A stretch of DNA of 64,000 nucleotides from Holophagales bacterium (GTDB taxonomy: Bacteria > Acidobacteriota > Thermoanaerobaculia > UBA5066), in contig JADJZB010000033.1 of assembly GCA_016719485.1 (NCBI GenBank), positions 22,339-86,338 on the forward strand, written 5' to 3'. A program made the translations under genes and the position numbers. This document shows, piece after piece, positions 28,762 to 40,500 of the stretch; the stretch's first letter is position 1; each line of letters begins with the position of its first letter. A model generated the notes under the pieces. That model had not been told where the DNA came from. It searched no databases and worked only from the letters and a program-made list of their open reading frames with translations.

Positions 28762-31584
28762 GTGCGATCGGGACGGAGTTCCGAGGGCGTCACGCGGTCC
28801 CGGGTCGCCCGGAGGCCTGAGGGTCGAGGGTCGATCGTGGTGATTCTTCTGGGGCTCGCCCTGGCCCTGCCCGCGGGAGCGGAGACGCGGGTGAGCGGAG
28901 AGATCCCGGAGTCCACGGTCTGGACGCTCGCGGGCAGCCCTTACGTCCTCGACGGCGCCGTCTACGTGCGAGGCGCGTCGGCGCCGGTGCTGACGATCGA
29001 AGCCGGGGTGGAGGTGAGGGCGGGGGACGGACAGCTGATCTCCGTGGGGGACGGGGCGGCAGGAACGCTGAACGCGATCGGGACGGCGGAAAGGCCGATT
29101 CTCTTCACGACGACGGGGACGCCGGTGGCGGGCGCGTGGCAGGGCATCCATCTCGGAAACGGCGCGGGCGAGAGCCGGCTGGAGCACGCCGTCGTGGAGG
29201 GCGGTGGATGGGCCTACACGGCGGGCATCCTCGTGGTGGGCAGCGCGCCGGCACTGAAGAACGTGACGGTGAGGACGACGCATCACCGTGGGATCCACGC
29301 GGAGGTGGGCGCAGCGCCGCGGATCACGGACAGCACGGTGACGGGAACGACCGGGGGAGACGGAACGGGGATCCACGTGAGCGCTGACGGGCGGCTGGAG
29401 ATCTCGGACACGGTGATCCAGGGCAGCGCGAACGGAGCGATCACGGTGGAACCCGGGGCGGAGCTGAGCGGGCTGACGGGGCTGGTGTTGACGGGCAACG
29501 GGCAGGACGGGGTGAGGCACGGCGGGGGATACCTCGGGACGAGCGAGACGTGGAAGAGCTTCGGCTACCCGTACTACCTGATCGACAACGCCGTCTACGT
29601 GCAAGGTGCATCGGCACCGGTGCTGACGATCGAGCCCGGGGTGGAGGTGAGGGCGGGGGACGGACAGGTGATCTCCGTCGGGGAGGGGGCGGCAGGGACC
29701 CTGAATGCGATCGGGACGGCGGAAAGGCCGATTCTCTTCACGACGTCCGGGACGCCGGTGGCGGGCGCATGGCAGGGCCTGAACCTCGGAAGCGGCGCAG
29801 GCGGGAGCCGGCTGGAGCACGCCGTCGTGGAAGGCGGTGGATGGGGCTACACGGCGGGCATCCGCGTGGTGGGAAGCGCTCCGGTGCTGAAGAACGTGAC
29901 GGTGAGGACGACGCATCACCGCGGGATCCACGTGGAGGCGGGCGCAGCGCCGCGGATCACGGGCAGCACGGTGACGGGAACGGCCGGGGGAGACGGAACG
30001 GGGATCCACGTGAGCGCCGACGGGCGGCTGGAGATCTCGGACACGGTGATCCAGGGCAGCGCGAACGGAGCGATCACGGTGGAGCCCGGGGCGGAGCTGA
30101 GCGGGCTGACGGGGCTGGTGTTGACGGGCAACGGGCAGGACGGGGTGAGGCACGGCGGGGGATACCTCGGAACGAGCGAGACGTGGAAGAGCTTCGGCTA
30201 CCCGTACTACCTGATCGACAACGCCGTCTACGTGCAGGGTGCATCTGCGCCGGTGCTGACGATCGAGCCCGGGGTGGAGGTGAGGGCGGGGGACGGGCAG
30301 CTGATCTCCGTGGGGGACGGGGCGGCAGGAACGCTGAACGCGATCGGGACGGCGGAAAGGCCGATTCTCTTCACGACGACGGGGACGCCGATAGCGGGCG
30401 CGTGGCAGGGCATCCATCTCGGAAGCGGCGCGGGCGGGAGCCGGCTGGAGCACGCCGTCGTGGAAGGCGGTGGATGGGCCTACACGGCGGGCATCCGCGT
30501 GGTGGCAAGCGCGCCGGTACTGAAGAACGTGACGGTGAAGACGACGCATCACCGCGGGATCCACGTGGAGGTGGGCGCGGCGCCGCGGATCACGGACAGC
30601 ACGGTGACGGGAACGACCGGGGGAGACGGAACGGGGATCCACCTTGCCTCGGGCAGCGCCGCGCGGATCGAGCGGACGACTTCAGACGGGAACTCCGGGG
30701 CGGGGATCGTGAACGAGGGATCGCGCACGTCGCTCCGCTTCGTGACGCTCGCGGGAAATGGCGGCGACGGGCTCTGGAGCACGGCGGGCGCCCTCTCGCT
30801 GCGCGACGGAGTGGTGACGGGCCAGCAGGCTCCCGTACGCAATTCAGACACGCAGGACCGCACCGTAGACGCCCGGCAGCAGTGGTGGGGAAGTGCGGAC
30901 GGGCCGATGGGACTCGTGGGTCGCGTCGAGGCCGACCCGTGGCTGGGCGCGCCGCCGACCCCCGCGTTTGCCGTGACGTCGCTGGACGTTTCCACGAGGG
31001 CCTTTTCGCCTTCGACCTCGAGCGTCCGTTTCGACGTCGCGTTTCCTTCGGTCGCCAGGTGGGTTCTCGGTCTCTTCGGACCCGATGGCGCGGAGGCCCG
31101 GCGATTCGCGGGAACCGGCCACGTCGCGACCGTCACGTGGGACGGAACAGGTGCCTCTGGGGCAGCTCTCGCGGACGGGGAGTACCGCATGCGTCTCGAG
31201 GCGGCCGACGAAACGACGAGTCGTGCCGCAGCGCCGCTCGTTGGAAGGATCGCGCTCGACGGTTCTCTCCCCTCGGCCGTCCTCACGGCGCCATCGGGAC
31301 TGGTGGGAGCGAAGGTCGGCGACGAGCTGACGATCGAGGGGAGCGCGGGAGGCGCGGGCTTTCAGTCCTACGTTCTCGAAGCGGGCGAGGGAGACTTCCC
31401 ACCTTCCTGGACGATCGTCGACCGCGGCATCCTCCCGGTCGCGAACGGGAGGCTCGGGACCTTCACCACCGCGCTCCTCTCGCCGGGACGCTACACGCTG
31501 CGGCTTTCCGTGACGGGCGGCGCTGGCAAGGTCGCCTCCTCGACGGCGCGCATCGAGCTCGTCGAGGAAGGGGAGTGCCGTTGA
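28762..31584 (+). CDS. Secreted beta-helix repeat protein, first gene of the giant surface/toxin operon
   Basis: About 940 residues if the GTG at 28762 is used. A TTG at 28681 and a GTG at 28837 (with GAGGG upstream) are alternatives, so only the stop is certain. A hydrophobic signal segment (IVVILLGLALALPAGA) precedes almost three copies of a 211-residue unit, with strand repeats such as LEHAVVEGGGW, LKNVTVRTTHHRGIH and RLEISDTVIQGS, a pattern of right-handed parallel beta-helices. The C-terminal ~200 residues contain a FlgD-like Ig domain (VTWDGTGASGAALADGEY) and another Ig-like fold. Its stop overlaps the TTG start of the next giant gene. A surface passenger or adhesin role fits. Confidence 0.75.
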   Translation: MRSGRSSEGVTRSRVARRPEGRGSIVVILLGLALALPAGAETRVSGEIPESTVWTLAGSPYVLDGAVYVRGASAPVLTIEAGVEVRAGDGQLISVGDGAAGTLNAIGTAERPILFTTTGTPVAGAWQGIHLGNGAGESRLEHAVVEGGGWAYTAGILVVGSAPALKNVTVRTTHHRGIHAEVGAAPRITDSTVTGTTGGDGTGIHVSADGRLEISDTVIQGSANGAITVEPGAELSGLTGLVLTGNGQDGVRHGGGYLGTSETWKSFGYPYYLIDNAVYVQGASAPVLTIEPGVEVRAGDGQVISVGEGAAGTLNAIGTAERPILFTTSGTPVAGAWQGLNLGSGAGGSRLEHAVVEGGGWGYTAGIRVVGSAPVLKNVTVRTTHHRGIHVEAGAAPRITGSTVTGTAGGDGTGIHVSADGRLEISDTVIQGSANGAITVEPGAELSGLTGLVLTGNGQDGVRHGGGYLGTSETWKSFGYPYYLIDNAVYVQGASAPVLTIEPGVEVRAGDGQLISVGDGAAGTLNAIGTAERPILFTTTGTPIAGAWQGIHLGSGAGGSRLEHAVVEGGGWAYTAGIRVVASAPVLKNVTVKTTHHRGIHVEVGAAPRITDSTVTGTTGGDGTGIHLASGSAARIERTTSDGNSGAGIVNEGSRTSLRFVTLAGNGGDGLWSTAGALSLRDGVVTGQQAPVRNSDTQDRTVDARQQWWGSADGPMGLVGRVEADPWLGAPPTPAFAVTSLDVSTRAFSPSTSSVRFDVAFPSVARWVLGLFGPDGAEARRFAGTGHVATVTWDGTGASGAALADGEYRMRLEAADETTSRAAAPLVGRIALDGSLPSAVLTAPSGLVGAKVGDELTIEGSAGGAGFQSYVLEAGEGDFPPSWTIVDRGILPVANGRLGTFTTALLSPGRYTLRLSVTGGAGKVASSTARIELVEEGECR
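28957..30642 (+). repeat. Tandem repeat, 633-bp period, 2.66 copies
   Basis: Copies start at 28957, 29590 and 30223. The period is exactly 633 bp (211 codons), and the third copy breaks off at 30642. The copies are nearly identical at DNA level with scattered single-base changes, so the duplication is recent or kept alike by gene conversion. It encodes the beta-helix of the surrounding gene. Confidence 0.95.
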
Positions 31585-34500
31585 GGGTCGGGCGGCAGAG
31601 CACGTGCCGCCGGATCGCGGGACGGGCGGCCGTGGCGGCTGCGCTCTTCTCTCTGCCTGCGGTCGCGCGCCCGGCGCCTGCGGAGACGACTATCGGCTCT
31701 GGTCAGCTCCGCCTGGTGGGGGCTTCGTTCGACGTGGAGCCGATTGCACAGGCCGTCCCGGTCGGAGTTCCGGCGGCGCTTCGGACGCTCTTCGGCGGTG
31801 ATGCTTCCGGTCTCGCGCGGGCGGGACTGCGTGTTTCGGCCGAGCTCACCGGGCCGGGACTGCCGGCTCCGCTGACCCTCACGACGGCCCCTGGCGCCGA
31901 CCTGCGCCTTCCGCCGCTCCAGGTGAGGGGCGAATACCGGCTGGAGGCGATCCGCCTGACGGACGGGGCGGGCACGTCGATTCCGGGCGCGCACTCCGTC
32001 GCGACGGTGGTCGTGACGGACGTCCTCGTGTCGAGCATCTCGTCCCGCGTCCTGACTCCCGCAGAGGTGGCGGACCGCGGCATCGTGGTAGACGACCGGA
32101 GCTTCAAGGCTTTTTCGTTTGCCCTCGGGCTCGCGATTCAGGGACAGACGATCGGTATAGAGCTGCCTGCCATCGTCTGGAACGGCAGGGAGTACCAGGC
32201 GATCGGCCCACCGCAGATCGTGGTCGAAGGACCGCCGCTCGAACGGTTTCAGCCGCCCACGATCGTCGCCGTGCCGCTCTTCGACGCGGAGGACGCCCCT
32301 CCTCCGTTCGAGGAGGACGGCTTCGACGAGGAGACCGTCGCGCCGCGCCCGGTCTTCGGTCTCCTGGTCTTTCCCGGGAACGTCCGCTTCCTGAACCAGT
32401 TCCTCTCAGTCGTACTGATGGTCCAGAACGGGAGTCCGGAGGGCTCGGGGCTGGTTCTGAGAGACGTCGCGACGACGGTGCGCCTTCCCGCGAGCGCTCT
32501 CCGCCTGGCCGGGACGACGCCGGCCGTGGCCGACGGCCAGCCGATTCCCGTCCGCCACCCCGGTCCCGACGGCGTCCTCGACACGACGGACGACCTCGTG
32601 GTCCTCGCCGCCCTCCAGGCCGGTTCGGCAGAGCTGGTGGCCGAGGGGCTCCGAGTCGGGACGCACGAGGTCGTCTGCGAGATCGGTGCGACGCTCGACG
32701 GTCTCGCGGGCCAGCCGGCCCGGCGTCTGTCGGGCCGGGCCCGGGGAAGCGTCGTGATTCGAGACCCGAGCTTCGGCCTGACCTTCCATCATCCCGAGGT
32801 CGTCCGCAGGGACGAGGAGTACGAGCTGCGGGTCACCGTGGCGAACACGTCCACGGTGCGAGCGAACCAGGTTTCGCTCGCCCTCGATGCCGCAAGCCTG
32901 ACAGGGGCCGTACCCCTCGACGTTCCGCCCGGCACTGACCCACTCGCCGCATTGGGCGACATCCCGCCGGGAGACGCGGCCGACGCGCGGTTCCGCCTAC
33001 GCGCGACGCGCACCGGCCGGGTCGTCGCGTCGGCCTTCACGTCCGACGGGGCGGTCTCGGGTTCGCTGCGCCTCCGGGCCGGCGTGACGAACGACGGCGT
33101 GCCCCTCTCGCCCGACACGTTTCTCTTTCCCTCTTTCGTCGCCGCGCTGCCTGCGCCCTTCGTGGACGCGGCGACGAGACTGATCGGCATCGCGCACGGC
33201 CTCGCGACGGCCGATGCGACGGTCCCGGGGAGCCTCTCCCCGCCCGACTTCTCCGACGGCTCGGTTCGCGCACGCGCGACCGAGCTCGTCGCAGCCGCCC
33301 GGAGGGCGCGCATCGGCCAGCCCATTTCCTCGGCCGTTGCGGACGTCCTCCTGAGCTGGCTCGGTACCCGGGACGAGATCCCGGGGTTCGACCTCGTCCG
33401 CCGCGGAAACACCCGTGGACGTGAGCTGGAGGCGGCCGCGGCTCTCAGCCTCGAGGAACTCCTCAGGACGGGAGGACGATCCGCTCTCGACCAGTTGCTG
33501 GTCGATGCCGCAACTGCGAACGGGGAGCCGGAATTCCCGGGACGGAAGCCGACCGGGCCTGCGGTCGTCCTACTCGAATCGGCCGGCCCGGCAGATCCTG
33601 TGGCGCGCCTGCGGCTGCGGGAGGTGCGAACCGGCGCAGAAACGTCCGGCGGACCCGAGGAGGCGACCGTCCTCCGGGAGGTGCCGTACGCCGCGCTCTT
33701 GGCCCTGGTGGCGCCTGGAGGCGGCGCAGCGGGGCTCATAGGTCGCCTGCCGGAGCAGGGGCTCGAGGTGGCGATCGAGGGCCGCCGAACCGGCCTGGTC
33801 GGGCTGGATGTTCTCTTCCCGGATGGGCAGGGCGGTCTCTCCCGCGTGAGGTTCGGCGGCATCCCGGTGCGGGAAGGCTCGCTGACGACGGCGCGGATCG
33901 TCGTCGGAACTCCTCTCGTCGTCCTCAGCTCCTCGATCGACGTGCCGAGAGTCGCGAGCGCCTCGATGGCACCCCCTTCGCCGTTCGCGGCGGTCGCGGC
34001 CGTCCAGGACGTCGATGCGAACCCGCTCGGGAAGGTCGTCACGCTCCTCTTCAACCGGGCCGTCGACGCGAGAGCAGCGTCCGACACTCGACTCTGGCGC
34101 CTCCCGACGACGACGAGCGGAGGAGGCATTCTGGAACGGGCGGTCGAGGCGGTCTCGACGTCGACGGACCCCCGCCTCGTCTCGCTTCTCGCCGCCGGCG
34201 TCGTGAGTCCCGTCCGCCCGGGAACGGCTCGCGGCGACCTCGTCCCATCGAGCACGGGAGAGGGGTGGAGCGGGGAGCTCGCGGTCACCGCCAGACTCGC
34301 GGTCGAGGGGGGTGAGCTCGAGGGGCGCGTCCTTGGCCCCGACGGCACACCTCTGCCGGACGTACCGGTTCGTCTCTCAGAGTCGGCGACGGACGATCTT
34401 TCCGGGCGGACCTTCGAGGCGACGACGGCGACGACGCGGACCGACGCCCGTGGCTCCTTCGCATTCGACTTCGTGCGCCGGCAGGATGGAAGACCCTTTC

Positions 34501-37500
34501 GCCTCGATGCGAACGATCCGGCCTCAGGGGCGCGGGGCTGGGCGGCCGGCTCGATACGGCAGAACGGCGATCTCGTGCACGTCGACGTCGCGCTGCTCGG
34601 GAGAGGGACCGTGCGCGGCACCGTCGTCGACGGGACGGGAGCCCGCGTCGCAGGGGCGATCGTCCGTTGCCGGTCCGCAGTCGATTCGTATCTGAGCTCG
34701 CAGTTCAGCGCGGCCGACGGGTCCTTCGTCTTCCTGTCGGTGCCCGTGGGTACCCTTCAGCTGCAGGCCGAAGAGCCGCGTACGAGAGAGACGACGTGGG
34801 GCACGGCGCGGCTCGACGCGCCCGGGGCCTCGAACGAGGTGACGCTCGTGCTGGAGGCGCGCCCAAGGGCGCGCCTCTCGGGGCGGGTCCTGCGCGGCGC
34901 CGGCGGACCCTTCGCGGGCGCCTGGGTTGCGGGCTATGGCGAAACGGGCGAGTACTTCGGCGCCCGGAAGACTCCGGAGGACGGAAGCTTCCTGTTCGAG
35001 TCGGCTCCCGCGGGGGCGGTGAAGCTCGAGGTCCTCGACGGATCCGCGCACGCGCCGGTTCTCGTGCAGCCCCTCACGCTTCTTCCGGACGGCGTCCACG
35101 ACGTGACGCTCGTCGTCGAGGTCGTCACTCCCCGGTTCGGGGCGGTGAGCGGGGTCGTCCGGAGGACATTCGAGGGCGTGACCATTCCCGTAGCCGGTGC
35201 CCCGGTCTGGGTTTCACGCGGTGGCATCCGAACGACCAGTGCCGCAGACGGCTCGTACCGTGTCGGCGACGTGCCGGTCGGGGCGACGACGGTCTGGGCA
35301 CAGCTTCCGTCCTCGGGCCGGGCCACCTCGGTCGCGGCGACCGTTCTCGAGGGCGCGACGTCCCCGGCCGACCTGCTCTTCGCCGACACGAGCCTCGGGA
35401 GCGTTCGTGGCACCGTCGTCGACCAGTCCGGCCAGCCGCGCGCGGACGCTCTCGTCGAGATCTGGGACGTGGGTCCGCCGCTGAAGCTCGTATCCGGCAC
35501 GCGGAGCGGTGGCGACGGAAGCTTCCACCTCCCGAACGTGCCGCCAGGGTCGTGGCGGGTACAGGCCACGGCGGCCGAGACGAGAGGTGGCGTCGCGTTG
35601 CGAAACGCGGGCTCGACGATGGCGACTCTCCCCGGGCCGGGGGCGTCGGCCACGGTGACCCTTGCTCTCCGGGGATTCGTCGACGTCACGGGGCGCGTCG
35701 TTGCGCGGGCTCGTGATCGGAACGGGGACCTGGTGGAGAGCCCGGTCTTCTGCACGGTGGACGTCGCAGCGGGGCACTTCTCGGGCGGCCTTCCCGAGGA
35801 TCCCGACACGGGCGACGACCCGGAGAACGGGCGCGTCTTCGCCGACGGTCCCGGATTCGCGGGTTCGGTCGATTCCGATCCGTCCGCGGGCACCTTCCGC
35901 TTCCCGTTCGTCCACGGGGGGCGGATCCTTCTCGTCGCGAAGAACCCGTTCTACGGCGAGCGCGTCGTCGACCTCGGCGACGTCAAGGGGGATGCGGTGC
36001 GGGGGCCGATCGATCTCGTCTTCGACGGGAACCTCGGCGTCGTCGACGGATTTCTCTTCGACGCGGCGGGCGCTCCGGTTGCCGGAGCGCCCGTCTCACT
36101 GGAACCGCTCGGGACCCCGTTCGGCGAAGCGCTCGAGTCGACGACCGCACCGGACGGGGCGTTCCTCTTTCCGCTCGTCCCGCTCGGCCTGAACAACCGC
36201 GTCGTCTACTCGGGCTCCCTCGGTGGTGTCGACCGCTGGGCCGAGGCGCTCGTCAGCGTCACGGCCGCCTCGCCCCGGGCGCGCGCTACGCTGCGCGTCG
36301 TTCCGGTCGGAGAGGTCACCGTCCGTGTCGTCGAGAACGCATCGGGGGCGATCTCTCCGGTGGCCGGCGCCGAGGTCCGGGTCGAGGAAGCCGAAGGGCT
36401 GCGGCGCGCCCTCGACGGTGTCGCGGACGCGGAGGGGATAGCCCGCTTCCGGGGCGTCTCGGCCGGCCCCATCGTGGTTCTGGCCCGAAAGGACCTCGTG
36501 GCGGGTCGGGGCTCGGTGCTCGGCGCCGGAGAAGGCTTCCGGGTGGACGCCATGGTCACGCTCGCGCAGACGGCGGAGGTGAAGGGCGTCGTCCGCCAGC
36601 CGTCGGACGGCACGGGGCTCGGAGGTGTCAACGTCCTGGTCGACGCCGGACCGTGGAAGGGGATTCTCGGCGCAGCGACGACCGACGCCGAAGGCCGCTT
36701 CCTCATCGAGGGCCTTCCCGGGGGAGACGGGACGGTCTACCGGATCCGGGCGGAGGACCCGCGGACTCTGCGCGGCGGCTCGTCCCCGGTCTTCGTCCTC
36801 CTCGCGGGAGAGGTGAAGGAGATCGACGTGACGCTGCGCGGGATCGGAAGCGTCACGGGCGTTCTCCGGACGTTCGACGGGACGAGAGCCCTCGCCGGTG
36901 CGGAGGTCGACGTCTCCTCCCACTCCGAGGACGGGAGCGGCAGTCCCGACCTTCGCATCTCGACGGGGGAGGACGGGCGATACCGTGCCGAGGGAGTTCC
37001 CGAGGGGACGATCCTCGTTCGGGCCCGCGTCCCGCTTTCGGGCCTCTCGGCCCGCGCCACGGGTCGGCTGTCCGGAGAGGGCGAGACGCTCACGGTCGAC
37101 CTCGCGGCCTCGGCGACGGGACGCGTGCGCGGTGAGGTCCTCGCCAGCTCCGGCGAACCCTTGCCCGTCGGCAGCCTCGCGCCCGAGGTTCGGCTCGAAG
37201 CGGGAGCGACGCTCGAGACGCGCCTCTCTGTGGCATACGACTTCGTCGAGGTCGACGCGACGGCGCCGTTGCTCCTCCAGGCTTCGGAGCGGGTCGAGCC
37301 GTTCCACGGAGGTCTGTTGCGGGGGCGCGCCGTAGCTGGTCAGACCGTCGTTGCGGACGTCCGCTATGCCCCGTTTGGAACGCTGCGCGTGCGGGTCGTC
37401 AAACCGGACCCCGATCACCACGGTCTCTTCCTGCCCGCGCCCGGAGTCGTCGTTCTCTCGTGCGGTGAGCCCTACGAGCACCGGTTCCCCTGCGGCATGC

Positions 37501-40500
37501 CGGTCCGGACCGACTCCGCCGGGAACGTCACTCTCTCCAGCGTGGGTGGAGGCGCGCCCGGGCGCCTCGTCGCGACGGAGGAGGCGACGGGAGCGAGCGG
37601 GACGTCCGGCGTCGCGCCCTTCTCCGCCGATGGCGAGACGCGCGACGTGACCGTCGTCGTCGAGCCTCGCGGCGTCGTCCGTGGGCGGCTGCTGCTCCCG
37701 GCAGGAGCCGGGCCGGCCGGCGATGCGAGCGTCGTCCTGCAGCAGCAGGATCTCCGCGGCTTCTGGATCGACGTGGCCTCGACCGTCTCGAGTACCGACG
37801 GCCGCTTCGAGCTGCGCGACGTCGGGTTCGGTCATCTCGTCCTCCGTGCGGCGACGACGACCGGCCTGCTCGCGCGAGTGGAGGTGGCCCTCCCGCTCAC
37901 CGCCTCGATTCCGGTCGTCGGCACGGGGGACCTTATTCTCGACGGCGAACGGCCCCGGGTGGTTCTCGGGACGCCCTCCGACGGCTCCTTCGACGTCGCG
38001 CTGACGCCGGCGATCGAGGCCGTCTTCTCCGAGCCGCTCGGCGCGGCCCTCCACGGCCGGCGGCCAGAGGATTTCGTCGAGCTGAGCGGTCCGTACGGAG
38101 CCGTGCCGGCGACCGTCACCCTCGACGCCGGCGACACGCTCCTTCGGGTCGCCCTGGCGAACGGGGCGTCGCTCGCCGGCGCAACGACGTACCAGTTCCG
38201 GGTCCTCGGCTCCCTTCCCGACCGCGCCGGTCTGACGCTCGGCGGAGACGTCGTCGTCCGCTTCACGACGGCCGACCTGACGGCGCCCACGATTCTCACC
38301 TCCTCGCCGCTGCCGGGCCAGATCCAGGTCGCGACCGACGTGAACCCGGTCGTCGTCTTCACGAAGGCGCTCGACGCGGCCACGGTCGCTTCCGGCGTGC
38401 GGCTCGAGAGGCGCGACGCGCCGCAGGGGCCGGTCGCCTGCGCTCCCGCGCTGCGCGCTGACGGGCGGACCGTCGCCCTCAACCCGGATTCGCCGCTGGC
38501 GGAGGAGGCCGGCTACGAGATCGTCGTTGACGACGTCGCCGACGCGGCGGGCAACCGCCTGCCGTCGACCGTCCGGATTCCGTTCCTGACGCGCGACGAC
38601 CACGCACCCGTCGTGACTCTCGACACCCCTACAACGTCGACCCCTCTGGAGGGCAGCATTCAGGAGTTCACGCTTCGCTTCGACGACGACGACGTGGATC
38701 TCGTGCGCCTCACGATCGCCGCGGCGACCGGCTCGACGACCTGTGGCGAGAGTCCTCCGGCCCCGTCGGAACGGGCCATCTCGTTCTCCTGCCGGCTACC
38801 GCTCATCTCGGCAGCGGGCGGGACGAGCGTCGTCGTCCGGGCCGAGGGGATCGATCGGTCGGGCAACGCCGCGCTCCCGTCGGACACGGTCCTTGCCCTC
38901 GCTCCCGACGCGCCGCCGGTCCTCACGGTGACGAGCCCGACGGACGGGACCCGCTATCTCTCGGGGACCGCGATCCTCGTCGTCGGGAGCGTCGAGGAGG
39001 ACAACGGCCCTGTCACCGTGACGGTGAGCTTCGGCGGGGCGAACTGGACCACGAGCGGTCCGGGCACCTTCTCGCTGAGCCTTCCGGTCCCGATCGTCGC
39101 GGCGCCCGCGACCCTGGTCCTCGAGGTTTCGGCCGTCGACGCGGCCGGGAACGCGGCCCGATCCATCGCGATTCCGCTCGGCGTCGACCCCGACGTGACG
39201 TTCCCGTCGATCTCGATCGCAGCGCCCGAAACAGGCAGCGCCTTCATCGGCGGACGGCCGCTCCTGCTCGTCGCTTCGGCCACGGACGACGCCACGGGTG
39301 TTTCCCTGCGCTGGCGGGCCGGGAGCGGAGAGTGGAGCCCGCCTGCTGTCGGCGCTCTTTCGATCCTCGTGCCGACGCCCGTCGTCATGGCCGAGACACC
39401 CTTCCTCCTCGAGCTCGAGGCGCGCGACGGCGCGGGAAACGTCACACCGGCGACCCGGAGCGTCCGCCTCCTGCCCAACCTCGCTCCGATCCTCTCCGTG
39501 ACGATGCCCGGCCCGGGGTTCCGAGTGACGGCGCTGGCGAGCTTCGTCGTCACCGGGACGGCTTCGGACGACGGCGGCCTTCCCACGGTGACGGCGACGT
39601 ACGGCGGCGCGACGAGGACATCGACAGGAGAGGACTTCTCGTTCTCGTTCCCTGCACCGGCGGTCTCTACACCGACCGAGTCGACGCTTCAGGTGATGGC
39701 GGCGGACGCGGAAGGGAATTCCTCGGGGCCCGTCGACCTCGTCGTCACGGTGGTGCCCGATGCCGGTGGGACGCCGACGATCGTCCTCACTTCGCCGGAT
39801 CCCGCGGTCCTTCTCGCGGGAGAGGACGCCTCGGTGCGCCTGACGTATGCCGACAACGTCGGCCTCGAGGCCGCGACGGCCGAGGTGACGGGTGGCCTGA
39901 CGTCCGGCGGCCAACTGAGCTACGCGCTCGCGGGGACGAGCGCGGAGAAGTCCGTGCCGCTCACCTCGGCCGCCGTGCCGTTCGGCACCCCGGCTCGCAT
40001 TTCAGCGGAACTCCGCAACATCTCTGCGCGAACGGCCTCGCTCGACGTCGCGCTCCCGGTCGCCTTCCATCGCCTCGAGAATCCGCTCCCCGCAGGCCCG
40101 ATTGCCGAAGGAAGCCTCCTGTCCCTCGCGTTCCGTCTGACGCCGGAAGGGCGTGCTCGTGCGGCGGCCCTGAGGCTCGAGATCGGGACGCAAACGGCGG
40201 AAGGCTTCGCTTCAGTCGCGTGCGCCCAGCGCTCCGCCCCACTGGCCGAGCTCGAGACACTCGCCATCGAGGTCCCTTCCGGCCTCGCCGGCCTCGTCCT
40301 CCGTTCCGTCCTCGTCGAGGCCGGCGGGAACGAGGCGACGGCCGCCGACGCTGACGGGCGCGCCCTCTTCGAGAAGCCTGTCGTCACGACGGCCGACACC
40401 GCGTCTCCCACCGTCGCCATCGTGGCCCCCGCGGAAGCCGAAACGTTCAGAGCCGGCGCACCCGTCGCCGTGGACGTGACCGCGACCGACGACGTCCGGC

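Noticed and set aside
28594..30642. Long minus-strand open frame across the repeats
   Set aside because: It is a repeat-driven antisense shadow with His/Arg-rich translation and no ribosome-binding site; the plus-strand beta-helix explains the codons.
29550..31580. In-frame upstream extension of the adhesin gene
   Set aside because: It is the +2 shadow of the tandem repeats, with Arg/Gly/Asp-rich composition. A ribosome-binding site, a TTG overlapping the previous stop and a signal peptide all place the start at 31581.
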